Virus record (IMG/VR): IMGVR_UViG_3300028734_000032
Location: 1 to 46,225 of that record
Reading direction: 5' to 3' (one strand)
Source of the DNA: a virus
Length of the DNA stretch: 46,225 nt
In this document: one piece after another, positions 30,896-38,475 of the stretch
Layout of the letters: the number at the start of each line of letters is the position of its first letter
Position numbering within the stretch: the first letter of the stretch is position 1
Notes under the pieces: model-generated
The model's input: only the letters and a program-made list of their open reading frames with translations
Told to the model about the DNA's origin: nothing
Database searches by the model: none
Translations under genes and position numbers: made by a program

Positions 30896-31545
30896 AAAAG
30901 CTATTGCTAATTCAGCCGCACAGTGATGATATTTTGTTTAGTTGTGCGCACGCACTATTGGGAGAAGGGTACGAAGTTCAAGTGTTGACCGTTGAAAATA
31001 ATGCAAAGCGTATACAAGAAGATAAGAACCTTTATGAGTTCTTGAACATACCTTTTCACCACTTGACAGTAGAGTTCGACGACCAAAGCTATTACGGGTA
31101 TTTTAAACAGTTTAAAACCGTTAATCACGAGAATGCCCTAAATTATTTGACAGAATATTGGGGAGAAGATAAGTTGACTGAAATTTCTCAAGCTTTGTAT
31201 GCCTTCATCAGGAAATTTCAAAAGATAAATCCCGATTATAAAATTGTAGCTCCTTTCGGGCAGTCGCACCCTTTCCATTATTTTGTACATTGGTTAATTT
31301 CAGCTCAAGCAAATTACTTTTATAGAGAATTTCCTCATTCGTATAAGAAGCGGGCAAAAGAGCAGTTTGAAAACAGCTTGGTAGATTTTGAACTTTACAA
31401 GTCAATCCCGACGGTTGAGATTCACGACATAAAATTTGACCTCGCGAAAAGGTTTTATAAGAGCCAATCAGGGCTACTTTGGTTTGAGCAGGGCTACATA
31501 AAGAAAATGCTCCCTGAAGAAATTTACGTAAATAAAACAAAGTAA
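30883..31545 (+). CDS. LmbE/PIG-L family deacetylase-like protein
   Basis: A 220-residue protein with the family's zinc motif at its start, 'IQPHSDDILFSCA' (His13, Asp15, Asp16), and a second histidine cluster 'SHPFHYFVH' giving the third ligand. The family removes N-acetyl groups from N-acetylglucosaminyl compounds. The AHAL and 'EVQVLTVEN' segments complete the N-terminal Rossmann-like core. It lies between the radical SAM enzyme and a glycosyltransferase with overlaps on both sides (13 bases and one base), indicating one pathway that builds or remodels an amino-sugar. Confidence 0.82.
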   Translation: MGKVEKLLLIQPHSDDILFSCAHALLGEGYEVQVLTVENNAKRIQEDKNLYEFLNIPFHHLTVEFDDQSYYGYFKQFKTVNHENALNYLTEYWGEDKLTEISQALYAFIRKFQKINPDYKIVAPFGQSHPFHYFVHWLISAQANYFYREFPHSYKKRAKEQFENSLVDFELYKSIPTVEIHDIKFDLAKRFYKSQSGLLWFEQGYIKKMLPEEIYVNKTK

Positions 31546-32993
31546 TGAAGATTTTTATTGCAGATTTCGAAATAATGAAGTATGGCGGGATAGTTGAACA
31601 CGTTGAGTCAAAAGTCAAGGCGTTCAAACATCTTGGCCACGACATCGACATTATACAAATATCCCCAACGTCTACTAAACAAAAAGCATACGACAAATCG
31701 CTAATTGAATTAGCGGATGGTTCGTTTGAGTCAAAACAGAAAATCAATTCTCAAAACGGCGGGTACGAAATAAGTGAAGCGACAGGTTATTGGAAGAATA
31801 ACTACTACGGGTATTATTTACCTCCAACTAACAAGATAGGGATATATGAGCCTGACGCTCTTGAACGTTGGAACGAGATAGTTAAAGACGCCGACTTGAT
31901 ACTTTGGAATTTCGTACCGACAAAAAGCTCAGTTTGGAGTCATAAAGATACAAGTTTTTGGTGGAAGTTTTTTGACCTACCTTCTAAGATAAAACAAGTG
32001 TTCATTGTTCATGACGCGTACTTCGATATCAGGGCGTCCAATGTTTCGGCTCTTCACGAAAAGATACTTTATTTGGAATGTGCTCATATTGCGGCGTACC
32101 AATGTTGTGAAAATATAGATATGCCGAGGGTATTGCTTTTGAACCCGCGTTATCTGGACGAAAACTCAAAAATGCCTGTTGTTTTATTAAAAGACCGAAA
32201 AGAGGATTTCTTTGCCGCTCACATATTCAAGAGCATGAAGCGGGTTGAGGATTTATTAAGAGCGGTTCCGTATATGAACTACGATGTTATTCAAGGGACT
32301 TATTCCATAACAGTCGCTGGTTCCGGCATTGAACAAGCTTATATGACTTCTCCAGATAAGGTCAAAGAAAATTATATTTGCGACATTAGGTACGACCCTG
32401 ATTTACCTGAAGAATACGATAAAAAAATTACTGTTTGGAATAGAGCCGAGAAGTTCGGTATGCATTATATTGGTTTAGTGAGTAGTGTCGAAGTAACTCG
32501 CAGATTGCAATGCACTAAATTTGCCGTAGACCCATCGTGGGCACGCCATTATGCTCAATATTGTCGTACGCATATCAACGGGTTTATAATCGAAGCAATG
32601 TTGAACGGGTGTTATCCAGTATTGAGAGATTACCGAGGGCTTGAAAAATCGACAAAAGAAATTTACGACCCGTTGTTTGAAAACATACGAGCGGTAATAA
32701 TACCATGGAATGCCACTCCTAAGGAGTTTGCTGAAGCTTTAAAGAAGGCTGAAAGGGAAATTACTCAGAAGCAATATTTAATCGATACGAAGCATAATTT
32801 TGACTTGGTAATGGAATTGTTCAACGCTGTAAAAAATGCTGAAGAAACTATTCGGTTAATTAAAGGCGGCAAAAAGTTAGTCAATAAAGAATTGCGTCGG
32901 GGCGAAGATTCTGATACGGTTACGCGGGTTACTCGTGAGATTATGGAAGACTTTTTCGGGATACATTTACCAATCGAGTTCGAAACAGAATAG
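31545..32993 (+). CDS. GT-B fold glycosyltransferase (family 4-like)
   Basis: A 482-residue glycosyltransferase. The N-terminal 'KYGGIVEHVESKVKAFKHLGHDIDIIQ' is the acceptor-domain start of GT1/GT4 enzymes; the donor domain shows 'FAAHIFKSMKRVEDLLRAVPYM', 'SITVAGSGIEQAYM' and 'HINGFIIEAMLNGCYPVLRDYRGLE', the last being the E-x7-E-like nucleotide-sugar site. The C-terminal ~80 residues are helical. As third gene of the radical SAM / deacetylase cassette it would transfer the modified sugar, to DNA, a virion protein or a host glycan. Which of these cannot be seen. Confidence 0.83.
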   Translation: MKIFIADFEIMKYGGIVEHVESKVKAFKHLGHDIDIIQISPTSTKQKAYDKSLIELADGSFESKQKINSQNGGYEISEATGYWKNNYYGYYLPPTNKIGIYEPDALERWNEIVKDADLILWNFVPTKSSVWSHKDTSFWWKFFDLPSKIKQVFIVHDAYFDIRASNVSALHEKILYLECAHIAAYQCCENIDMPRVLLLNPRYLDENSKMPVVLLKDRKEDFFAAHIFKSMKRVEDLLRAVPYMNYDVIQGTYSITVAGSGIEQAYMTSPDKVKENYICDIRYDPDLPEEYDKKITVWNRAEKFGMHYIGLVSSVEVTRRLQCTKFAVDPSWARHYAQYCRTHINGFIIEAMLNGCYPVLRDYRGLEKSTKEIYDPLFENIRAVIIPWNATPKEFAEALKKAEREITQKQYLIDTKHNFDLVMELFNAVKNAEETIRLIKGGKKLVNKELRRGEDSDTVTRVTREIMEDFFGIHLPIEFETE

Positions 32994-33036
32994 AATCAAC
33001 TATTAATTGTCATGTGTAAAAATAAAAACTATTGGC

Positions 33037-34581
33037 ATGAATAAAGATGATATTATTAAGAAAGCACACGCAATAGGCGACGTGCACCCTAAAGATAGTT
33101 CTTTAGTTTGGACGTTGTTAACTTCAGGCAAAGAAGATTGGCGTAAACAAGGCGGAAGGGGGAGCGTGACTTCGAGTTCTACCGCTAAACCAATGAGTAA
33201 CGATACCCTGAAAGAATGGGCTTCTAAAACCGATGATTCAAAATTAATAACATTTGCCGGAGCAAAGAATGCGAAAGCTGAACAACGTATCATTGCTCGA
33301 GAAGAGCTTGAAAAGCGCGGGGTTGATATTTCGGGCATAAGCACAACTGGAACTTTAGACGACCACATGGCTAAACAAGCCAAAATTAATAAAATGGTCG
33401 GCAACGGAGCTAAACCTGCCGCGGCTTCTACTGACGATATCGCCGACGGCGCAGAAGTAGATTTAGACGGTCAAGAAGCTATTCGTGAAGAATGGTATTT
33501 GAACAAAAACGACCCACGTGTTCAAAAAACATTCAACAAACTTATCGGTAAAGCTGACCGGATACGTTACGACAAATTTGTTTACAAACAAAAAATAAAA
33601 GACCCTAACTACATTCAACCCGACGAAGTAATATTCGATTTGAATGCTAAGTATTTGGAATTTCTTGAAAACGACGGTCAAAGGTTCATGATTTCAGCAG
33701 GTGGAGCAGGTATTGGTAAAACATACGGTTTCAACGGACTTGCAAAAGAATTGAACATGAGACCATTCCAAGAAGGCGACACTCCTGGTGATGGAGATTA
33801 TGACATCTTTGAAGCAACCGACGTAGCTTCGGGAAAACAATTGTTGACTATCCTAAAAGCTCACAACGGGAAAATCATATTGTTTGATGATACGGATAAA
33901 GTAATCACCCGCGCCGATTGCGCTTCGGTTATGAAAAAGGCTACATCGGCGACCGGAAAAAGAATTATCGGAGACCCAGACGATGTAAAAAGTAATTTTG
34001 AATTTACGGGGCGTATAATGGTAATGACGAATAAAGACGTTAATACCTTGTCTGAAAACGAGGACACAAAAGCTATTTTGTCCCGCGGGGTTGTTTCGGA
34101 AATTTACTTAACAATTCATGAAACAATTGAAACGATGAAAAGTCGTTTCCAAGACTATGAATTTGATTCGGCTCCACGTTTGGATGATGCAGCCGAAGAT
34201 GACAAAGAACGTCAAGAACTTCTAGATTTAATTATCAGGCACGAAAACAATATTGACCCAGCACAATTTACCACTCGAACTTTCTCAAAGATACTTAACG
34301 AACGCAGAACTGCAACTAGAGCCAACCTAAGAAAACAAAGCGCCAATTTTCAAAAATATTTAGGAACAAAAGACAAGGATTGGGAAACTCAAGCGTTGCA
34401 GGTTTTAACGAAGGCTGACGATAATGAGTTTGTTTCAAGCGTTGAAATTTTTGAAAAAGCTGAAACTTTTCAAGAAACGGTTATCGTTCCGGAAGTAATT
34501 GAAAAATCGTTTGAAGACCAAATAAACGAAATGTCGATTGAAAAAGCTGAATCTTTATTGTTCGAAGAAACTGAAGGATAA
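33037..34581 (+). CDS. AAA-type P-loop ATPase with virion leader and DWR module
   Basis: A 514-residue protein from ATG 33037 (a TTG 30 bases upstream is unlikely). The start IIKKA (6-10) runs straight into the module 'HAIGDVHP' (11-18) and 'GKEDWRKQ' (31-38). A helical segment shared with the 26420 protein covers 57-105. The ATPase domain has Walker A 'GGAGIGKT' (222-229), Walker B 'IILFDDTD' (280-287) and a sensor-1 Asn in 'IMVMTNKD' (about 332). The C-terminus has three putative sites: FEKA 472-475, IEKS 488-491 and IEKA 501-504. Known AAA roles such as remodelling of protein or DNA are possible; the target is unknown. Confidence 0.72.
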   Translation: MNKDDIIKKAHAIGDVHPKDSSLVWTLLTSGKEDWRKQGGRGSVTSSSTAKPMSNDTLKEWASKTDDSKLITFAGAKNAKAEQRIIAREELEKRGVDISGISTTGTLDDHMAKQAKINKMVGNGAKPAAASTDDIADGAEVDLDGQEAIREEWYLNKNDPRVQKTFNKLIGKADRIRYDKFVYKQKIKDPNYIQPDEVIFDLNAKYLEFLENDGQRFMISAGGAGIGKTYGFNGLAKELNMRPFQEGDTPGDGDYDIFEATDVASGKQLLTILKAHNGKIILFDDTDKVITRADCASVMKKATSATGKRIIGDPDDVKSNFEFTGRIMVMTNKDVNTLSENEDTKAILSRGVVSEIYLTIHETIETMKSRFQDYEFDSAPRLDDAAEDDKERQELLDLIIRHENNIDPAQFTTRTFSKILNERRTATRANLRKQSANFQKYLGTKDKDWETQALQVLTKADDNEFVSSVEIFEKAETFQETVIVPEVIEKSFEDQINEMSIEKAESLLFEETEG

Positions 34582-34583
34582 TC

Positions 34584-36944
34584 ATGAATGAATATAGAGT
34601 AGCATTGGAGAGGATCTCTCAGTTTGCGCTGGACGATTCTTCTTACGATACATTGATAAAGGCTTGTGACGCATATAAGATAAAGTCCGACGATTTTATG
34701 GATGATTACGAATACCACCTTTATGTATCAAAATCCATCGCCGATTTTTTAAACGAAGTCGCTCAAGACGTTGAAATATGCAAGGCAATACTTCCTGGCC
34801 AAACTAAAAACGTTGATGGAATTGTATATATATGGACTCTAACTCCTGGCGCTACAACCACATACGATTGGCGAGTATACAAGGGTCATGTGTTGGCAGG
34901 CAACGCTAAACAAACAAGCAAAAAAGCGGATATGAATGTTGCGTATGTAAACGATATGTTCCCCAAAGATATAAGCAATCTTAAGGTAATTAAAGCACTC
35001 GGCGGTAGTACGGGGGCTCAGTTGGTTGAAGACTCGAAGGGCAATCAATACGTGATGAAGAAGGGGAGTAATACTTCCAACGGACACGTAGCTTCCGAGT
35101 ACATGGCGACACAACTTTATCATATACTCGGACAACGTGTTCCGGATATGGAAATGTATGATGACGGTAAAGGAAATAAAACATTGTTGTCCAAATTTAT
35201 ACCTTTTGCTAAAGTTCCGGATTCTTCTAATTATCCCGATATGGCTAAAGGGTACGCAGCCGATGCGCTATTATCAAATTGGGATGTCTATAAAAACGAC
35301 AATATATTAATTGATTCAGCGGGTCGGTTAGTGCGAGTTGATAACGGGGGTTCTTTGTTTTACAAGGCTCAAGGGGGCATGAAGGGATTTGATAATGATG
35401 TCAATGATTGGGCCAGTATGCTGAAATATAATCCTACTGTTTTAGGTAATCTGACTAATAAAGAAAAAGTTGACCAGATAAATGAAGTAATAAAGAAAAA
35501 GGATGATGTCCTAAACTTTATTTCTTTATCGGGAGACGCGGTTTTAGCGGACGTTATGATTAAACGTTTTAGCAGTCTTGAAAAAATAAAAAAAGACATC
35601 GAAGACGCGGACAAGAAATTAAACCGTACCGTTTTACCGAGGACTTTACTTCCGGACGTTGACATGTATAGGGAATTTTCAGATGATGAATTGAAGGATT
35701 TTTGGTCTCAAGCTAACGGTTCAAGTGCTGATGGCAAATTAAATAACACAGGTAAGCACGGTTGGGAATTATTAGATACTATTTGTCAATCCCGCGGATT
35801 TGATGCTAGACCGTTGGTAGTAGAACATAAGAATTACTGGGATAAAATAGCCAAAGGGGATATACAATTATTCAGGGGGCTTGATGACGGAAGAGGGAAA
35901 ACCGCTTTATATTGGGCTGACGAGTTCAAATATACAGATGAATGCTTTTATGGGACTATGGGGTATTACGGTCAAGGTATTTACTTTCATGTAAACGATG
36001 GAGCCAATAAACAAAGAACCGAAGCTGATTATAAAAAGTCTGACGCGTATTCCCACGCACACCAATATGCACATAGCGGGGGTCAGATATTGGAATGTAC
36101 AATGGACAAAAGTGCCAAAGTCGCTAAGATTGAAGATTTAAAAAAAGAAATTGAAAAACTTACAACATTCGATACTCAAGCAGCTTTGGCGAAGCAAGCG
36201 GAAGTAGACAATTTATACAAAGAGCTAGAAATAAAGAAAGACGAATTATTACATATCACCGAAAAAGTAACAGCTGACATAAAAGCAGATATGCATTGGG
36301 ACGAAGCGTCGTTAGTCGACCATCAACTTACTATTGATAGTATAGATTGGGGGAAATTAGACGACGATGATAAACCCGATTACCCTAAGTTTGACGATTT
36401 CTTTGGTAAAAATATAACTAAATGGGTTACGTCAAACGGGGGAACGGTTACTGAAAAAGCTCCTAATTCAAATGTATTTATTTTAAAAATGCCAAACTCT
36501 AAGACATCTTTGATGTTTAGTAAATATAGGTACGAAAATAATGCAATAAAACAAAAGAATGCGTTCACCAACCCGTATAGTTATCCTGTTCAAGAATTTC
36601 AAGAATGGTTCATGAACAATCATTATAAGGTAATCGACAAAGCGGTCACAAAAGGAGTGGATGAAATGGGAGATAAAGTAGCGGCAATGAAAGGCGAAGT
36701 AAATGCGTTATTTAAAGCCAATGTAACGGCTAAAGAAGAATTAGACGCTTTAAAGAAACCAAAGAATGCGGATGCTGATGTATATTCAGCGATATATGAT
36801 AACACAAGACACCACAATCGTGAAGCCATAGGAGTTTATGCCGCTTTAAAGGGGTATGACGCTTTAATAGCGCCTGACGGAAACGGTCGGGGAAATTCAT
36901 TTATGGTAGTGTTAAACAGAAGTAAAATAATCGTAAAAAAATAA
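34584..36944 (+). CDS. kinase-like plus ADP-ribosyltransferase effector
   Basis: A 786-residue multidomain protein. Residues 1-68 are helical and end in ICKA; a divergent DWR module follows (70-100, 'GIVYIWTLTPGATTTYDWR'). Residues about 135-270 look like a HipA/PI-kinase-like domain: 'LGGSTGAQLV', Lys159 in 'QYVMKKG', 'SEYMA', catalytic 'NWDVYKNDN' (Asp234, Asn240) and metal-binding 'DNG' (253-255). From 427 comes an ADP-ribosyltransferase: 'IQLFRGLDDG' (Arg431), 'MGYYGQGIYF' (459-468), then a ~230-residue charged insertion, and the final strands 'KGYDALIAPDGNG' (756-768) and 'FMVVLNRSKIIV'. Likely modifies host proteins after ejection. Confidence 0.68.
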   Translation: MNEYRVALERISQFALDDSSYDTLIKACDAYKIKSDDFMDDYEYHLYVSKSIADFLNEVAQDVEICKAILPGQTKNVDGIVYIWTLTPGATTTYDWRVYKGHVLAGNAKQTSKKADMNVAYVNDMFPKDISNLKVIKALGGSTGAQLVEDSKGNQYVMKKGSNTSNGHVASEYMATQLYHILGQRVPDMEMYDDGKGNKTLLSKFIPFAKVPDSSNYPDMAKGYAADALLSNWDVYKNDNILIDSAGRLVRVDNGGSLFYKAQGGMKGFDNDVNDWASMLKYNPTVLGNLTNKEKVDQINEVIKKKDDVLNFISLSGDAVLADVMIKRFSSLEKIKKDIEDADKKLNRTVLPRTLLPDVDMYREFSDDELKDFWSQANGSSADGKLNNTGKHGWELLDTICQSRGFDARPLVVEHKNYWDKIAKGDIQLFRGLDDGRGKTALYWADEFKYTDECFYGTMGYYGQGIYFHVNDGANKQRTEADYKKSDAYSHAHQYAHSGGQILECTMDKSAKVAKIEDLKKEIEKLTTFDTQAALAKQAEVDNLYKELEIKKDELLHITEKVTADIKADMHWDEASLVDHQLTIDSIDWGKLDDDDKPDYPKFDDFFGKNITKWVTSNGGTVTEKAPNSNVFILKMPNSKTSLMFSKYRYENNAIKQKNAFTNPYSYPVQEFQEWFMNNHYKVIDKAVTKGVDEMGDKVAAMKGEVNALFKANVTAKEELDALKKPKNADADVYSAIYDNTRHHNREAIGVYAALKGYDALIAPDGNGRGNSFMVVLNRSKIIVKK

Positions 36945-36949
36945 ACTAT

Positions 36950-37312
36950 ATGGATTACAATTTAGTTTCAACAGTAGGCACATTAGCAAAAGGTTATTTG
37001 CTAAAAAAGAAGCCGAGCGACCTTATCCCGTTTAAAGGGGATTTTCCGTTAATGGAAGATTTTGAATATCCACATTTAATCGAGGATATGGATAAGACTA
37101 TGCTTATAAGTGATTTGAAGACCGAATATCAAGAAGCGATACGCAAAGGGTTTCAAATATACCTTTTAGAAAACGGATTTAAAGAGTACTTGGAAAACGA
37201 TGGAACTGACGTATCAAAATTTCTGTTGTTAGATAACTCAAAAAAGTCCACAAAATTAATTGACTTTCTAAATAAAAATTGTATTGATTTCACATCTTTA
37301 ACAATAAAATAA
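36950..37312 (+). CDS. hypothetical protein
   Basis: A 120-residue protein, helical and acidic, that follows the effector gene by five bases. 'SVGTLAKGYLLKKKP' at its start and 'IYLLENGFKEYLENDGTDVSKFLLL' later carry no known motif. Being directly downstream, it might be an immunity or chaperone-type partner of the effector, but there is no sequence proof. Confidence 0.5.
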   Translation: MDYNLVSTVGTLAKGYLLKKKPSDLIPFKGDFPLMEDFEYPHLIEDMDKTMLISDLKTEYQEAIRKGFQIYLLENGFKEYLENDGTDVSKFLLLDNSKKSTKLIDFLNKNCIDFTSLTIK

Positions 37313-37313
37313 A

Positions 37314-37745
37314 ATGGCTGATTTTCTTTTAGCAATAAGACCTGTCCTCACAATTGAAGGATATTCTAAAAACAAACGAACGGGGTATGTTAATGATAAG
37401 AATGATTCGGGAGGGGAAACAATCGGGGGAATAGCACGTAACTTTTGGCCAAACGAACCTGTGTGGAAGTATGTGGATATTGCCAAAAAAGATAAAGCAA
37501 ATTTCCCTAAAAACTTGGGCTCAATTCCAGGATTAGACGATAGCGTATTGAGTTTCTACCTTAAGAATTTTTGGAATAAAATAGGAGGCAACGGTATAAA
37601 GAGTCAACCTACTGCGGGGATATTAGTAAACGCGGCAGTTAATCTCGGCATATCTCCAGCTATAAAGATGGCAGAAGGTTTGGTTCATGTGAAGCAAGAC
37701 GGAGTCGTTGACCCAGAACTTATATCAAAATTAAATGCTTTATGA
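37314..37745 (+). CDS. endolysin, GH108 muramidase with PG-binding domain
   Basis: A 143-residue peptidoglycan hydrolase. The catalytic region 'TIEGYSKNKRTGY' (Glu15 as general acid) and 'NDSGGETIGGIA' (30-41) match glycoside hydrolase family 108 (EGg......D.GG.T..GI). The C-terminal 'ILVNAAVNLGISPAIKMAE' and 'DGVVDPELISKLNAL' match the predicted peptidoglycan-binding domain found with it. The protein lacks a signal peptide, so it depends on a holin. It begins one base after the preceding stop and overlaps the lipoprotein by four bases. Confidence 0.88.
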   Translation: MADFLLAIRPVLTIEGYSKNKRTGYVNDKNDSGGETIGGIARNFWPNEPVWKYVDIAKKDKANFPKNLGSIPGLDDSVLSFYLKNFWNKIGGNGIKSQPTAGILVNAAVNLGISPAIKMAEGLVHVKQDGVVDPELISKLNAL

Positions 37746-38167
37746 AAAAAATAATTTTATTGCTATTATTATCTATCAATTTTGCAGCGTGTTCTCCTAA
37801 ACAAATTCAGACATTGTCTTCAGACAAGCCGCTGAAAGATTCAATCATTGTGCTTAAAGCTCAAAATGATACTTTATTGTATTCAACATACAAACTTCAA
37901 GAGACCATATTAGTGCAACAAAAAAAGTTAGATTCTTTAAACAATACCGTAAACGAATACAAATTAAAAACGTTTATGACCAACAGCGATTTTATAGAAT
38001 TGTACAAATTTTCTTGGTTGTTGAGATATTATAATTTATGTAATAAAAACCCTAAAAATTGGAAATATTATAAGGGGTGGTCTACTCGTGTATTTGAGGC
38101 TCAAAATAAAAATTACAAGCCCACCGATTATGTTCCGGATGCGACATTAATGCCAGGATTTAAATAA
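37742..38167 (+). CDS. lipoprotein, possible outer-membrane spanin
   Basis: A 141-residue protein with a lipoprotein signal peptide: MKK, hydrophobic core (IILLLLLSI) and lipobox F-A-A-C with the lipidated Cys at 17. A predicted coiled coil follows (about 30-80, DSIIVLKAQNDTLLYSTYKL, QQKKLDSLNNTVNEYK), then an aromatic C-terminus (WLLRYYNLCNKNPKNWKYYK). Directly after the endolysin, this arrangement fits an o-spanin-like lysis protein or a phage lipoprotein blocking superinfection. Confidence 0.6.
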   Translation: MKKIILLLLLSINFAACSPKQIQTLSSDKPLKDSIIVLKAQNDTLLYSTYKLQETILVQQKKLDSLNNTVNEYKLKTFMTNSDFIELYKFSWLLRYYNLCNKNPKNWKYYKGWSTRVFEAQNKNYKPTDYVPDATLMPGFK

Positions 38168-38178
38168 ATTTATATATT

Positions 38179-38397
38179 ATGGAAAAGACTAATTTATTAG
38201 GGAGATCTTGGAAAACAAATGTAATAGGAATATTGTGTTTGTTAAATGTTTTTGTTTCTTTATTTTTTGTATATTTAAAAATTGCCACTATATCAGATAT
38301 TGGTCAATATCTTGTAATCTCTACTCCCGTTATTTTAGGAATTGGGAAATTCTTTGATAAAGATGCTGATGTCACTGGCGGCACTAGAACTGAATAA
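38179..38397 (+). CDS. small two-pass membrane protein, holin-like
   Basis: A 72-residue protein with two hydrophobic segments (residues 14-33 VIGILCLLNVFVSLFFVYLK, and 41-56 IGQYLVISTPVILGIG) and a charged C-terminus (FFDKDADVTGGTRTE). Small proteins with this 'GRSWKTNVIGIL' start often sit beside endolysins in Bacteroidetes phages and may act as a second holin or antiholin. Confidence 0.55.
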   Translation: MEKTNLLGRSWKTNVIGILCLLNVFVSLFFVYLKIATISDIGQYLVISTPVILGIGKFFDKDADVTGGTRTE

Positions 38398-38435
38398 AAA
38401 ATATTTTCTTTGTTTTAAGTTCAAGCAGCTATAAT

Positions 38436-38475
38436 AAGGTCAAGAGTTACAAAATAACTTTCTTGACCTTTTTTT
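38436..38475 (+). terminator. rho-independent terminator abutting a start codon
   Basis: AAGGTCAAGA (38436-38445) pairs perfectly with TCTTGACCTT (38461-38470); an inner AGTTA/TAACT extends the hairpin. The T-run ends at 38475, and the ATG of the protease-scaffold gene is at 38476. It closes the lysis unit. Confidence 0.85.
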
